64,000 nucleotides of DNA from Stenotrophomonas_A sp036403795. Lineage in GTDB: Bacteria; Pseudomonadota; Gammaproteobacteria; Xanthomonadales; Xanthomonadaceae. This document shows positions 7,776 through 17,215 of the stretch, in pieces (position 1 is the stretch's first letter; the number at the start of each line of letters is the position of its first letter). The notes beneath the pieces were generated by a model. The model made no database searches, was not told the DNA's origin, and was given only the letters and a program-made list of their open reading frames with translations. The position numbers and the translations under genes are program-made. The stretch lies in assembly GCA_036403795.1 (NCBI GenBank), contig DASWQJ010000174.1, positions 12,820-76,819 of the forward strand. The letters run 5' to 3'.

Positions 7776-8663
7776 GTGATCTATCTCCACCACATCGATC
7801 CCATCGCCTTTTCACTCGGTCCCGTGCAGGTGCACTGGTACGGATTGATGTACCTGGCCGGTTTCCTGGCCGCCTGGTGGCTGGGGCGCCAACGCATCCG
7901 CGCCGGACGCTTGCCCGGTGTCGGCATGGAAGGCTTCTCCGACCTGCTGTTCTACGCGATGTTGGGCGTGGTGATCGGCGGGCGGGTGGGCTACATGCTG
8001 TTCTATTCGTTTGACGCCTTGCTGGCCAATCCGCTGATCCTGTTCAAGGTGTGGGAAGGCGGCATGAGCTTCCACGGCGGCTTGCTGGGCGTGGTCGCCG
8101 GTTGCCTGTGGTGGGTGCGACGGCAGCGGCTGCATTTCTTCGATGTCATGGACTTCGTCTCCCCGCTGGTGCCGTTGGGCCTGGGCTTCGGGCGGCTCGG
8201 CAACTACATCGGCGGCGAGTTGTGGGGCAAGTACACCGATGCCCATTGGGGCGTGGTCTTTCCGCACGCCGAAGCCAGCCTTCAAGGCTTGGCGTGGGAT
8301 CAGATACAGGCGCAGTACGCCACCGGCGCGCTGGATCGCCTGGCCCGTCATCCCTCGCAGTTGTACGAAGCGCTGCTGGAAGGCGTGGTCATGTTCGTGG
8401 TGCTGTGGTTCTACTCGGCTCGTCCGCGGGCGCGCTACGCAGTGTCCGGCTTGTTTGCGCTGCTGTATGGCGGTTTCCGATTCCTGGTCGAATTCGTACG
8501 GATGCCCGACAACGGCCTCTACGTGGCGTTCGGTTGGCTGACCCGCGGCCAGATACTGAGCCTGCCGCTGATCGCGCTGGGCCTGTGGTGGTTGTGGCTG
8601 TCGCGGAGCGCGCCGGTCTTGCAGCCCGCCCCGGCCCTGGCCGAGAAGGAGAATGCTGCGTGA
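7776..8663 (+). CDS. lgt: Prolipoprotein diacylglyceryl transferase Lgt
   Basis: Inner-membrane enzyme, 295 aa, that transfers diacylglycerol from phosphatidylglycerol to the lipobox cysteine of prelipoproteins. Visible motifs are the N-terminal HWYGLMY with its conserved His and Tyr, GGRVGYMLFY, the Lgt signature GFGRLGNYIGGELWG, and HPSQLYEA. About seven helices are present. The start is GTG at 7776, preceded by CAAGG. The stop overlaps the thyA start in a GTGA, which couples the two genes. The lipoproteins elsewhere in the window are among its presumed substrates. Confidence 0.96.
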   Translation: MIYLHHIDPIAFSLGPVQVHWYGLMYLAGFLAAWWLGRQRIRAGRLPGVGMEGFSDLLFYAMLGVVIGGRVGYMLFYSFDALLANPLILFKVWEGGMSFHGGLLGVVAGCLWWVRRQRLHFFDVMDFVSPLVPLGLGFGRLGNYIGGELWGKYTDAHWGVVFPHAEASLQGLAWDQIQAQYATGALDRLARHPSQLYEALLEGVVMFVVLWFYSARPRARYAVSGLFALLYGGFRFLVEFVRMPDNGLYVAFGWLTRGQILSLPLIALGLWWLWLSRSAPVLQPAPALAEKENAA

Positions 8664-9454
8664 AGCAATACCTGGAACTGTTGCGCCACGTGCTCGAGCG
8701 CGGTGCCGAGAAATCCGATCGCACCGGTACCGGCACGCGCAGTGTGTTCGGCTGGCAGATGCGCTTCGACCTGGGCGAAGGCTTTCCGCTGGTCACGACC
8801 AAGAAGCTGCACTTGCGCTCCATCGTCCACGAGCTGCTCTGGTTCCTGCAGGGCGATACCAACACCGCCTACCTGAAGGAAAACAAGGTCGGCATCTGGG
8901 ACGAGTGGGCGGACGAGAACGGCGACCTCGGGCCGGTCTACGGCAAGCAATGGCGTCGTTGGCCGGACGGCAAGGGCGGGCATATCGACCAGATGCAATG
9001 GCTGGTCGATGAGATCAAGCGCAATCCGGATTCGCGCCGGCTGGTGATCAGTGCCTGGAACGTGGCCGAACTGCCGCAGATGGCGCTGATGCCCTGCCAC
9101 AGTCTTTTCCAGTTCTACGTCGTGGACGGCAAGCTGAGCTGCCAGCTTTACCAGCGCAGCGGCGACATCTTCCTGGGCGTGCCGTTCAACATCGCCAGCT
9201 ACGCCCTGCTCACCCACATGGTGGCGCAAGCCACTGGCCTGGGCGTGGGCGACTTCGTGCACACGTTGGGCGACGCACACCTGTATTCCAATCACTTCGA
9301 GCAAGCCCGCGAACAATTGACCCGCGCCCCGCGAGCGCTGCCCACGTTGCGCCTCAATCCCGAGGTGCGGGATTTGTTCGGATTCCGCTTCGAAGACATC
9401 GTGATCGAACACTACGATCCGTATCCGGCCATCAAGGCCCCGGTGGCGGTCTGA
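8660..9454 (+). CDS. thyA: Thymidylate synthase ThyA
   Basis: Converts dUMP to dTMP using methylene-tetrahydrofolate. At 264 aa it has the same length as the E. coli enzyme. The nucleophile Cys146 sits in LMPCHSLFQ, and the dUMP and folate contacts QRSGDIFLGVPFNIASYALL are intact. The start is GTG, overlapping the lgt stop (GTGA); an AGGAG lies about 7 nt upstream, inside lgt. It overlaps folA by one base. ThyA yields dihydrofolate, which the folA product then reduces, so the coupling is metabolic as well as translational. Confidence 0.97.
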   Translation: MKQYLELLRHVLERGAEKSDRTGTGTRSVFGWQMRFDLGEGFPLVTTKKLHLRSIVHELLWFLQGDTNTAYLKENKVGIWDEWADENGDLGPVYGKQWRRWPDGKGGHIDQMQWLVDEIKRNPDSRRLVISAWNVAELPQMALMPCHSLFQFYVVDGKLSCQLYQRSGDIFLGVPFNIASYALLTHMVAQATGLGVGDFVHTLGDAHLYSNHFEQAREQLTRAPRALPTLRLNPEVRDLFGFRFEDIVIEHYDPYPAIKAPVAV

Positions 9455-10044
9455 TGGCGGCTTCGCCTTCGGTGCGCCTGGTCGTGGCGCTCGATCGCCA
9501 ACGCGCGATCGGCCGCGACAATGCGTTGGCCTGGCAATTGCCGGATGACCTGAAACACTTCAAGGCCGTGACCCTGGGCAAACCCGTATTGATGGGGCGC
9601 CGCACTGCCGAGTCACTGGGCCGCGCGCTGCCGGGACGCACCAACCTGGTCATGACGCGTTCGGGCCACGCGCCGTTCGAGGGCATGGCCGCGGTGGCCG
9701 ACGTCCAACAGGCATTGGCGATCGCCACCGAGCTGGGCGCAGAAGCGCTCTGCGTGATCGGCGGCGGCGAGATCTACCGCCAGACGCTGCCGCTGGCGGA
9801 GGTGCTGCAGGTGACTCACGTCGATACGGTCATCGAGCGGGCCGACACGTTTTTTCCGTCATGGGAGCCGACCCAATGGCAGGCCGTGTCACGCCAGCCG
9901 CATCCGGCCGATGCCAGGCATGCATTTGCGTTCGAGTTCGTCGAGTATCGCCGCACCGCCCATCGGCCTGAGACCGTGCCAGGTGCTCGTGCCGGCGCGA
10001 CCGGTGGACCGGCCAGGCCTGAAAAGCATGCACTGATGCCCTGA
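9454..10044 (+). CDS. folA: Dihydrofolate reductase
   Basis: Reduces dihydrofolate to tetrahydrofolate. The Met20-loop region reads NALAWQLPDDL; Asp32 matches the catalytic acid of the E. coli enzyme. GKPVLMGRRT binds NADPH, and CVIGGGEIYR closes the cofactor site. At 196 aa it is longer than the usual 160, because of a C-terminal extension of about 30 residues rich in Ala, Gly, Pro and Arg that looks unstructured. It overlaps thyA in TGATG. Its stop faces the apaH stop 25 nt away. Confidence 0.95.
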   Translation: MAASPSVRLVVALDRQRAIGRDNALAWQLPDDLKHFKAVTLGKPVLMGRRTAESLGRALPGRTNLVMTRSGHAPFEGMAAVADVQQALAIATELGAEALCVIGGGEIYRQTLPLAEVLQVTHVDTVIERADTFFPSWEPTQWQAVSRQPHPADARHAFAFEFVEYRRTAHRPETVPGARAGATGGPARPEKHALMP

Positions 10045-10069
10045 CTGGATAGCCGGCCAGCTGCCGTGC

Positions 10070-11032
10070 TCAGCCTTCCTGCTTGCCCTGTGGCATCGCG
10101 GGTGCTGGGTCGCGGCGCGGTCCGTTCGTGTTGGCGGGGCGATTTCCCTGCGGTGGCCGATTGCCCTGCGGTCGCCGGGGCGGGTGCGAGCGCGGCGCCG
10201 GTGGCGGCCCGTCGACCTCGCGACCGGGAACCTGCAGGACGCGCAGCTCTTCGGTATCCAGTTGCAACGCGGTGAGCTTGCCGCCCCATACCGCGCCCGT
10301 GTCGATCGCGTGCACGCCCTGGGTGATCGTCAGGCCCAGCGTGGACCAATGGCCGCAGACGACCTTGAGGTCGCGCTCGACGCGCCCCGGCACTTCGAAC
10401 CACGGGTACAGGCCCTGCGCCTGCGTCCCGGGCGTGCCTTTGTCTTCATTGCTGATGCGGCCGCGCGGCGTGCAATAGCGCATGCGCGTGAGCAGGTTGA
10501 TGATGGCGCGGCTTCGGTCGTGGCCACTCAATCCTGGCGACCATCCGGGCCGATCGCCGTACATGTTGCGCAACAACTTGCGATAACCGTTGCCCTGCAA
10601 TTGCACTTCCACTTCGCGTGCATGTTTCTCGGCCAGCTGGGTGGTCCACTTCGGCGCCAGGCCAGCGTGCACCATCATCCAGCCCAGGGCGCGGTCGACG
10701 TGCACCAGCTTCTGCATCCGTAGCCAATCGAGCAGCACATCGCGATCTTCGGCGGTCACGACCCGCAACAGGTCCGGGTTGACCTTGCGCTGCTCTTCTT
10801 CCGAACGCGCACCGACCGCCAACAGCGACAGGTCGTGGTTACCCAGCACGACCACGCTTTGGTCGCGCAACGAATGCACCAGGCGCAGGGTCTCCAGCGA
10901 CTGGCCGCCGCGATTGACCAGGTCGCCACAGAACCACAGCCGATCTTGCGCGGGGTCGAAGCGGATCTTTTCCAGCAGGCGCTGGGTGACGTCATAGCAT
11001 CCCTGCAGGTCGCCGATGGCCCAGACACTCAT
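10070..11032 (-). CDS. apaH: Symmetrical bis(5'-nucleosyl)-tetraphosphatase ApaH
   Basis: Metallophosphoesterase that splits Ap4A into two ADP; it has also been linked to RNA decapping. The phosphoesterase motifs GDLQGCYD, GDLVNRGG and GNHDLSLLA occur in order in the first 75 residues, with later HAGLAP and GHWSTLG. At 320 aa it is longer than E. coli ApaH (280) because of a Pro/Arg/Asn-rich, probably disordered tail of about 45 residues. It is the last gene of the lptD cluster, 13 nt after apaG. Confidence 0.96.
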   Translation of the reverse strand: MSVWAIGDLQGCYDVTQRLLEKIRFDPAQDRLWFCGDLVNRGGQSLETLRLVHSLRDQSVVVLGNHDLSLLAVGARSEEEQRKVNPDLLRVVTAEDRDVLLDWLRMQKLVHVDRALGWMMVHAGLAPKWTTQLAEKHAREVEVQLQGNGYRKLLRNMYGDRPGWSPGLSGHDRSRAIINLLTRMRYCTPRGRISNEDKGTPGTQAQGLYPWFEVPGRVERDLKVVCGHWSTLGLTITQGVHAIDTGAVWGGKLTALQLDTEELRVLQVPGREVDGPPPAPRSHPPRRPQGNRPPQGNRPANTNGPRRDPAPAMPQGKQEG

Positions 11033-11045
11033 GCGATGGTCCTCA

Positions 11046-11429
11046 TCAGTGCAGCGTCCTGGGCGTGTTCAGTAGAAAGGGAGTGATCGGCGCGCTGAAG
11101 GTCGTGCCGTCGTCGGCGAGCAGGTCGTAACTGCCCTGCATGCTGCCTTCGTCGGTGTCCAGCAGTACGGCCGAGGTGTAGCGGAAATCCTCGCCCGGGC
11201 GCAGCCACGGCTGCTCGCCAACCACGCCATCGCCGTCGACATACTCGACCCGGCCATTGCCATGCCGGATCTCCCAGTGACGGGCAATCAGCCGAGCGCC
11301 GACCTGGCCGGTATTGCGGATATGGATCGTGTAGGCGAACGCATAGCGTCCCTCGGCGGGAAGCGATTGATCGTCCAGGAAACGAGGGGATACCTGGACC
11401 TGGACCTGGTAGCGCGAAGCGTCTTGCAT
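11046..11429 (-). CDS. apaG: ApaG (Co2+/Mg2+ efflux-associated protein)
   Basis: Small beta-sandwich protein of 127 aa. Conserved family features include AYTIHIRNTG, the RHWEIRHGNG core, and QPWLRPGEDFRYTSA, followed by GSMQGSY. The family has been tied to cobalt resistance in Salmonella, but its biochemical role is open. The ATG at 11429 gives the family's normal length; longer readings would run into rsmA. It lies between rsmA and apaH, as in enterobacteria. Confidence 0.94.
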   Translation of the reverse strand: MQDASRYQVQVQVSPRFLDDQSLPAEGRYAFAYTIHIRNTGQVGARLIARHWEIRHGNGRVEYVDGDGVVGEQPWLRPGEDFRYTSAVLLDTDEGSMQGSYDLLADDGTTFSAPITPFLLNTPRTLH

Positions 11430-11464
11430 GGCCGGAGTGTAAGCAAAGCGTAGGGGAGGGCGCG

Positions 11465-12277
11465 TCAAGCCACGACGACGTTGGCCAGGCGGATGAAGTC
11501 GCCCACTTTCAACTGCTCGGCGCGGGCATCGGGCCGCACATCGGCTGCCTCGAAGTGGCGTGCGTCGCAAACATTGGAAAGGGCATTGCGCAGTGTCTTG
11601 CGACGTTGGCCGAACGCGGCGCGAACCACCTCGGCGAAACGTGCCCGGTCCTGGATGCCGATCTGGCCGGGGTCGCGGGGAATCAGTCGGGCCACCGCCG
11701 AATCCACCTTGGGAGGTGGTCGAAAAGCACCCGGCGGCACCACAAACAGCGAGTGCACTTCGCACGAGGCCTGCAGCATGACGCTGAGACGTCCATACAC
11801 CTTGCTGCCGGGGCCGGCGGCCATGCGGTCCACCACTTCCTTTTGCAGCATGAAATGCATGTCGGCGATCGCGCCGGCATGTTCAAGCGCGTGGAACAGG
11901 ATCGGTGAAGAGATGTTGTAGGGCAGGTTGCCGACCAGCCGCAGCTTGCCGCCCGCGGCCAGCGCGGTGAAGTCCACCTTCAGCACATCGCGATGGATGA
12001 TGGTCAGCTCACCCAGCGGGGCAGTGGCGGCGGTCAGCGGGGCGATCAGGTCGCGATCGAATTCGATCACCGTCAGCTCGCCATGCCGGCGCAGCAGCGG
12101 CAGGGTGATGGCCCCTTGGCCGGGCCCGATCTCGACCAGCCGTTCGCCCGGGCGCGGATCCACCGCCTGCACGATGCGGTCGATGTAGTACCGATCGGCC
12201 AGGAAATGCTGGCCCAGGGATTTCTTGGCGGGCGCGCCGAAGCCAATGTCTGAGGCGGGTGGGGTCGTGCGAGTCAT
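11465..12277 (-). CDS. rsmA: 16S rRNA dimethyladenosine transferase RsmA (KsgA)
   Basis: Dimethylates two adjacent adenosines near the 3' end of 16S rRNA late in 30S assembly. Of 270 aa, KSLGQHFL near the N-terminus, the SAM-binding VEIGPGQGAIT and the catalytic NLPYNISSPI are all present, and a helical C-terminal domain closes the protein. The ATG at 12277 gives the usual length; the upstream in-frame extension is low-complexity. It lies 35 nt before apaG and 56 nt after pdxA. Confidence 0.96.
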   Translation of the reverse strand: MTRTTPPASDIGFGAPAKKSLGQHFLADRYYIDRIVQAVDPRPGERLVEIGPGQGAITLPLLRRHGELTVIEFDRDLIAPLTAATAPLGELTIIHRDVLKVDFTALAAGGKLRLVGNLPYNISSPILFHALEHAGAIADMHFMLQKEVVDRMAAGPGSKVYGRLSVMLQASCEVHSLFVVPPGAFRPPPKVDSAVARLIPRDPGQIGIQDRARFAEVVRAAFGQRRKTLRNALSNVCDARHFEAADVRPDARAEQLKVGDFIRLANVVVA

Positions 12278-12333
12278 CGCGGGAATTCTAGTGGCTGCGG
12301 CGTGACTTGCGGCGAAATTGCGCCGACAAGGCC

Positions 12334-13323
12334 TCAGCGGGGACGCAGGCGGCGGCGCTGTCCGGCCAGTCGTGCACACAATTGCGTTGCGGCAAACAAG
12401 CTGGACGGGTCGGCGATCCCGCGGCCTGCCAGGTCCAGGGCGGTGCCATGGTCGACTGCAACGCGAGGGTAGGGCAGGCCCAGCGTGATGTTCACCGCCT
12501 GCTCGAAGCCGCTGTACTTGAGCACCGGCAGCCCCTGGTCGTGGTACATCGCCACCACCACGTCGAACTCGGCCAGCTTGCGCGGCAAGAAGGCCGTGTC
12601 GGCCGGCAGGGGACCGATGAGGTGCATTCCTTCGGCCCTGAGCACTTCCAGGGCAGGAATGACGATGTCCAGCTCTTCGCGGCCCAGGTGACCGTCTTCG
12701 CCCGCGTGCGGATTGAGGCCCAGCACGGCGATGCGCGGCGATGCCAGCCCGAAATCGTCCCGCAGGGCTCGCCAGGTGATCCGAAGGCAGCGCGTCAGCG
12801 CCTGGGCGGTGATCGCGTCGGCCACCGAGCGCAGCGGCAAATGGGTAGTCACCAGGGCGACGCGGACGATGTCGTTGGCCAGCATCATCACCACCTCGCG
12901 TCCGGCCTGCGTGGCCAGCAACTCGGTGGTGCCGGTGTAGGCGATTCCGCCTTCGTTGATGACCGCTTTGTGCACCGGACCGGTGACGATGCCGTCGGCT
13001 CGGCCTGCCAGGCAGGCGCCCGCGGCATCGAGCAGGGCGGCGATCACGGCAGGGGCGTTGGCTGGATCCGGATGGCCGGGGCGGCTGCGCTGGGCCAGCG
13101 GGACGGGTTGCAGGGCCATTTCGCCCGGCAGGCGCGCGCTGCGATCAGGCGGCAGCAGGTGCAGTGGCAGACCCAGCGCGGCAGCGGCCGCGGTCAGCGT
13201 GGCCGGGTCGGCGTAGGTCACCAGATGGCAATCCTGGCGCGGTTGCTGCGCCAGGCGGACACACAGTTCCGGCCCGATCCCTGCCGGCTCGCCCGGTACC
13301 AGCGCGAGCGTGGGCAGGTCCAT
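12334..13323 (-). CDS. pdxA: 4-hydroxythreonine-4-phosphate dehydrogenase PdxA
   Basis: Pyridoxal 5'-phosphate synthesis: NAD-dependent oxidation of 4-phosphohydroxy-threonine. It has 329 aa. The three metal-binding histidine sites are present in TTHLPLRSV, LNPHAGEDG and MYHDQGLPVLK, with the substrate loop TGTTELLA. The start at 13323 lies only 4 nt after the surA stop, and an in-frame reading further upstream would be inside surA. Its place in the lptD-surA-pdxA-rsmA cluster matches enterobacteria. Confidence 0.96.
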   Translation of the reverse strand: MDLPTLALVPGEPAGIGPELCVRLAQQPRQDCHLVTYADPATLTAAAAALGLPLHLLPPDRSARLPGEMALQPVPLAQRSRPGHPDPANAPAVIAALLDAAGACLAGRADGIVTGPVHKAVINEGGIAYTGTTELLATQAGREVVMMLANDIVRVALVTTHLPLRSVADAITAQALTRCLRITWRALRDDFGLASPRIAVLGLNPHAGEDGHLGREELDIVIPALEVLRAEGMHLIGPLPADTAFLPRKLAEFDVVVAMYHDQGLPVLKYSGFEQAVNITLGLPYPRVAVDHGTALDLAGRGIADPSSLFAATQLCARLAGQRRRLRPR

Positions 13324-13327
13324 GGGC

Positions 13328-14698
13328 TTACGGCTTGGGTTGGTCCGGAGCCGCAGGCTGCGGGGCCGGAGCGGCGCTGGCATTGTTGTCGGCGCGGTCG
13401 CCGACACGGAAGCTGACGTAGGCTTCGCCGCGCTGTTCCTGCAGGAAGCGGTTGTATTCCTCTTCCAGCTTGCGACGACCGATGGTCTCGCGAACCTGCG
13501 ACCGCTGGCTCTGATCACCGGTGTCGGTCTCGCGACGGCCTTCGACCTGCAAGATGTGCCAGCCTGCGTCGGTACGGAACGGCTGCGAAACCTGGCCATC
13601 GTTCAGCGCCGACACCTGGCGGCCGAAATCCGGACCGAAAGCGTCCGCCGGGAACCAGCCCAGGTCACCGCCCTGGCCACGGCTGTTCGTATCTTCCGAG
13701 GACTCCTTGGCCACGGCCTGGAAGTCCGCACCACCTTCGATGCGGGCACGCAGGGTGTCGATCTTGGCCTTGGCCTGGGCTTCTGTCTGGCTCGGGGTCG
13801 TGCGAACCAGGATGTGGCGTGCGTGGTACTCGGTGACCATGTTCTTCTGGGCACCTTCGCTTTCGCGGATCTCGACCAGCTTCAGCAGCTGGAAGCCGCT
13901 GGGGCCGCGCAGCGGACCGGCCACCTGGCCTGCCTGCATGTCCTTGACCAGCGTCGCGAACGCGTTGGGGATCTCGTCCAGGCTGCGCCAGCCGAGGTCG
14001 CCACCTTCCAGTGCATTGGGGCTGTCGGAATAGCGGACGGCGGCGGCGGCGAAGTCCAGCTCACCCTTGTCCACCAACGTCTTGACGCCATCGATCTTCT
14101 GCTGGCCCGTCGCGATCTGTTCTGCGTTGGCGCCTTCCGGCAAGCCCACCAGGATATGCGCCAAGTGGAACTGGCGCCCGCCGGAGGACTGCTGTGCCAG
14201 GGCGGCATCGACTTCGCCTTCGCTGACCACGATGCGGCTCTGCGCGAAGCTCTGGCGCAGGCGCTGGACCGTGATTTCCTCGCGGACCGAGTTGCGGAAG
14301 TCGTTGTAGGACAAGCCGTCGGCCGCCAGCTTCTGGCGCAGGCCGTCCACGCTGGTGCCGTTCTGCTGGGCGATGCTGGCAATCGCGCGATTGAGCTCTT
14401 CATCCGTTACACGGATACCGCTGCCCTCTGCGCGACCCACCTGCAATTTGACCAGCACCAGGCGTTCGAGGACCTGGCGCTGCAGCACGTCCGGCGGCGG
14501 CAACTGGTTCTCGCGGCCGGCGTACTGGGAGCGTACGTTGACCAGTGCCCGGTCCAGTTCGCTCTGCAGGATCACGTCTTCATCGACGATCGCCGCAATG
14601 CGGTCCAAGGGCTGTGAGGTCTGAGCCGATGCCACCGGCGGGAGAGCGCTGGACAAGGCCAGCAGCGAGGCAAGGAAAGCTGGGATCAGTCGGCTCAT
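13328..14698 (-). CDS. surA: Periplasmic chaperone and peptidyl-prolyl isomerase SurA
   Basis: Escorts outer-membrane proteins, LptD among them, through the periplasm. It has 456 aa: a signal peptide (residues 1-25, PVASA), a SurA N-terminal helical domain with IVDEDVILQSELD, then two parvulin domains, recognisable by AHILVGLPEG... and ARHILVRTTPS with GGDLGW in each. The C-terminal helix is followed by an Ala/Pro tail. Its ATG overlaps the lptD stop in ATGA, so chaperone and client are translationally coupled. Confidence 0.96.
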   Translation of the reverse strand: MSRLIPAFLASLLALSSALPPVASAQTSQPLDRIAAIVDEDVILQSELDRALVNVRSQYAGRENQLPPPDVLQRQVLERLVLVKLQVGRAEGSGIRVTDEELNRAIASIAQQNGTSVDGLRQKLAADGLSYNDFRNSVREEITVQRLRQSFAQSRIVVSEGEVDAALAQQSSGGRQFHLAHILVGLPEGANAEQIATGQQKIDGVKTLVDKGELDFAAAAVRYSDSPNALEGGDLGWRSLDEIPNAFATLVKDMQAGQVAGPLRGPSGFQLLKLVEIRESEGAQKNMVTEYHARHILVRTTPSQTEAQAKAKIDTLRARIEGGADFQAVAKESSEDTNSRGQGGDLGWFPADAFGPDFGRQVSALNDGQVSQPFRTDAGWHILQVEGRRETDTGDQSQRSQVRETIGRRKLEEEYNRFLQEQRGEAYVSFRVGDRADNNASAAPAPQPAAPDQPKP

Positions 14699-17103
14699 GG
14701 AATCTGGTTCGGATCGTAATCGTCCGGATCGGTCGTGGTGTTGCTGGGCGGGACCAGGTACAGGTCGTCGCGGTAATAGCCGAGAATAGCACGGCGCAAG
14801 GTGCGCTCCGTGTTCTGGCCAGCCGAGCCCAGTCCCTTGAGCACGAACTCCAGCTGGATGGAGTTGTTCATCTCGCCCTCGCGGTTGCGAACGTAGCGAC
14901 GTCCCAGCACCCGGACCGCCAGGCAGCAGCTGTCCCACTGAACGCCGCCGATGATTTCCAGCGGCTTTTGGTCCAGCAGCGAATAGTAGTAGCGCCCGAC
15001 CACGCTCCAGGTGGGGTTGATCGGGTACAGGAACGAGAAATCGGCCTGTTCAAGCTGGTCGGTGTTGTCGTAGGTGTTGCGACGGTAGCGGTAGGCCAGG
15101 TTGATGATGCCGTCGTTGTCCAGCAGGTAGCGCGTGCGGATGCTGGCCAGGTCTTCCTTGCGATAGTTCGGGTTCCACTGGTAGGTGGCGCCCAAGGTCC
15201 AGCGGTCGTTGAGCAGGTAATTGACGTCGGCTACCCACGCCGACTTGCCCTGCTCGACCGGCGGTTCGCTACTGTTGAGGGTGACCTGCGAATCCTCGAA
15301 ATAGAAGATCTGGCCAATGCTGGCCGACAACTTCTCGCGGCCGTCGGACTGGCGCAGCAGCCGGGTGGTCACGGCAGCGGTGAGCTGGTTGGCGTCGTTC
15401 TGCCGATCGCCACCGGTGTAGCGGCTATCGCGAAACAGCTGGCCCCAGCTGAAGGTGAAGGCGCGCGTGTCGAACAGCGGCAGGTCGTCCTGGTCGCGGT
15501 ACGGGGTATTGAGGTAGTACAGCCGCGGCTCGAGGGTATGCAGGTAGCGGGTGCGGCCAATGGTCGTGTCGCGATCGAAGAACAGGCCTACATCCACGCT
15601 GGTGATGGGCATGCTGCGGGTGGGGGAGCGGTCGCCGCTGCCGCCACTGGCGCGCAACTGCTCCGCCAGTTCGCGATCGAGCTGGTAAGCCGTGTAGCGC
15701 CAGGCCAGGGTGGGAGTGATATACCAGGCAGCGCCCGACAACGGGAAGGAAATATAGGGCTTTACATCGAGCCGGTTGCCGCCCGGCATCTCGGTGACTT
15801 CGCCGGTGCGCACGTATTCGCCGTCGGCGTCGATGGTCTTGGCATGCACATCGCCATGGACGAAACGCACGGCCTCGGCGTAGACGCCTGCCTCGAACCA
15901 CCGTCCGAAGGGCTGGTTCCAATTGAAAAACGCGCGCGGCTGGCGGTTGTAGGGCAGCGCGGCCTCGGTCAAGGTGTAGTCGGTCAGCTGCCAGTAGTCG
16001 GCCATCAGGCCGGCGTTCCAGTAGTTGCCGGTGCCGTAAACGCCGACGGTGCTCTGCAGGTTGGAGACCGCCACGCCATTGAGGCGGCTGGAGAAGTCCT
16101 CGGTATAGCGCTCGTCACTCACCCAGGCCACGTTTGCGCGTGCCTGCCAGTGCTGGTCGATGTTGTGGTAGCCGGTGTATCCGACGCGACCGCGATCTTT
16201 GTCGCGCAGCTTGTCGTTGGGCATGTAGGCCGTATGCAGCTCGCCGCGACCGCCCTCGTAGAGGTAGCGGAATTCGTTGTCGAGCATGAAGCCGCGCTCG
16301 GTCATGATGCGCGGGTAGATCGTGTCGTCGTAGTTCGGCGCCAGGTTCAGATAGATCGGCTGGGTGTAGTCGAAGCCGTTGCGTCCGGAGATGCTCAGCT
16401 GCGGATACAGCAGGCCGGTCTGCCGGCGATCATCGATCGGAAACTTGAACCAGGGCATGTAGAGCACCGGCACCTTGCCGATCTGCAACACCGCGTTGCG
16501 GGCCGTGCCGAAGCCTTCTTCGTTGTCGACGTCGATTTCCGGCGCTTTCAGCTGCCACACCACTTGCGAGGGATCACAGGTGGTGTAGGTGGAGTGGTGC
16601 ATCTGCCCGACCGAGCCCTGCAGGTCCACGGTCCGGGCGCCGCCGCTGCCGCGGCGATCCACCAACTGGTAACGGATGTCGGTGACCTTGTGGGTATCGG
16701 TGTCCTGGTTGCCCTCGGCACGATCGGCCACCATTCGGAACGAGGAGTCCTGGTAGCGGACATCGCCCTCGGCGATGTAATTGCCGCTTTCGGTATCCAT
16801 GCGCAGGCTGTCGGCATGCAGGAACTGGTCGCCGCGCTTGAGGGTCACGTTGCCCTGGTACTGCGGCATCGTTTCGGTGCCGCTGAGCTCATCGCCCTCG
16901 ACGTCGGTGGGCAATTGCTGGCGGGTATCGGCAAGGGCCTTGTCCGCGGGCGGGGCCTGTTCGAATCCGGGAAGTGGGATCACGGCCGGGCACAGATCCC
17001 ACTTCAACGGCTTTTCGTCGGCCATTGCCGGTAGGCAGATGGCGATGCTCAGGGGTAGGGGCAGCAGGCGAAGAGCTCGGCGCACGCGGATGGGGATCGA
17101 CAT
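14695..17103 (-). CDS. lptD: LPS-assembly outer-membrane protein LptD
   Basis: Beta-barrel that, with LptE, inserts LPS into the outer leaflet. It has 802 aa: signal peptide (1-28, ending AMA), an OstA/LptA-like beta-jellyroll (about 75-190) and a large barrel with alternating aromatic strands. Cysteines match the E. coli disulfide set: Cys38 (WDLCP), Cys176 (TTCDP) and a vicinal pair at 726-727 (DSCCLAV). The start at 17103 is chosen because the signal peptide begins there; an upstream codon at 17145 would add 14 residues. Neither has a strong Shine-Dalgarno. First gene of the six-gene cluster. Confidence 0.96.
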   Translation of the reverse strand: MSIPIRVRRALRLLPLPLSIAICLPAMADEKPLKWDLCPAVIPLPGFEQAPPADKALADTRQQLPTDVEGDELSGTETMPQYQGNVTLKRGDQFLHADSLRMDTESGNYIAEGDVRYQDSSFRMVADRAEGNQDTDTHKVTDIRYQLVDRRGSGGARTVDLQGSVGQMHHSTYTTCDPSQVVWQLKAPEIDVDNEEGFGTARNAVLQIGKVPVLYMPWFKFPIDDRRQTGLLYPQLSISGRNGFDYTQPIYLNLAPNYDDTIYPRIMTERGFMLDNEFRYLYEGGRGELHTAYMPNDKLRDKDRGRVGYTGYHNIDQHWQARANVAWVSDERYTEDFSSRLNGVAVSNLQSTVGVYGTGNYWNAGLMADYWQLTDYTLTEAALPYNRQPRAFFNWNQPFGRWFEAGVYAEAVRFVHGDVHAKTIDADGEYVRTGEVTEMPGGNRLDVKPYISFPLSGAAWYITPTLAWRYTAYQLDRELAEQLRASGGSGDRSPTRSMPITSVDVGLFFDRDTTIGRTRYLHTLEPRLYYLNTPYRDQDDLPLFDTRAFTFSWGQLFRDSRYTGGDRQNDANQLTAAVTTRLLRQSDGREKLSASIGQIFYFEDSQVTLNSSEPPVEQGKSAWVADVNYLLNDRWTLGATYQWNPNYRKEDLASIRTRYLLDNDGIINLAYRYRRNTYDNTDQLEQADFSFLYPINPTWSVVGRYYYSLLDQKPLEIIGGVQWDSCCLAVRVLGRRYVRNREGEMNNSIQLEFVLKGLGSAGQNTERTLRRAILGYYRDDLYLVPPSNTTTDPDDYDPNQIP

Positions 17104-17215
17104 GAAAACGGCCGTTAGCTTGCCGCATAGGCTGCATGGGGGCAATGAAGACCCGGAGCGCGTGCGGGACGGGATTCATCGGTGGGGCAGCGGGAATGCT
17201 GGCCGGCTCGCCGGC

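Noticed and set aside
14545..17034. Very long plus-strand open frame (829 codons) opposite lptD
   Set aside because: Codon-position GC bias in this GC-rich genome gives long antisense frames; the minus frame encodes a complete LptD with all expected motifs.
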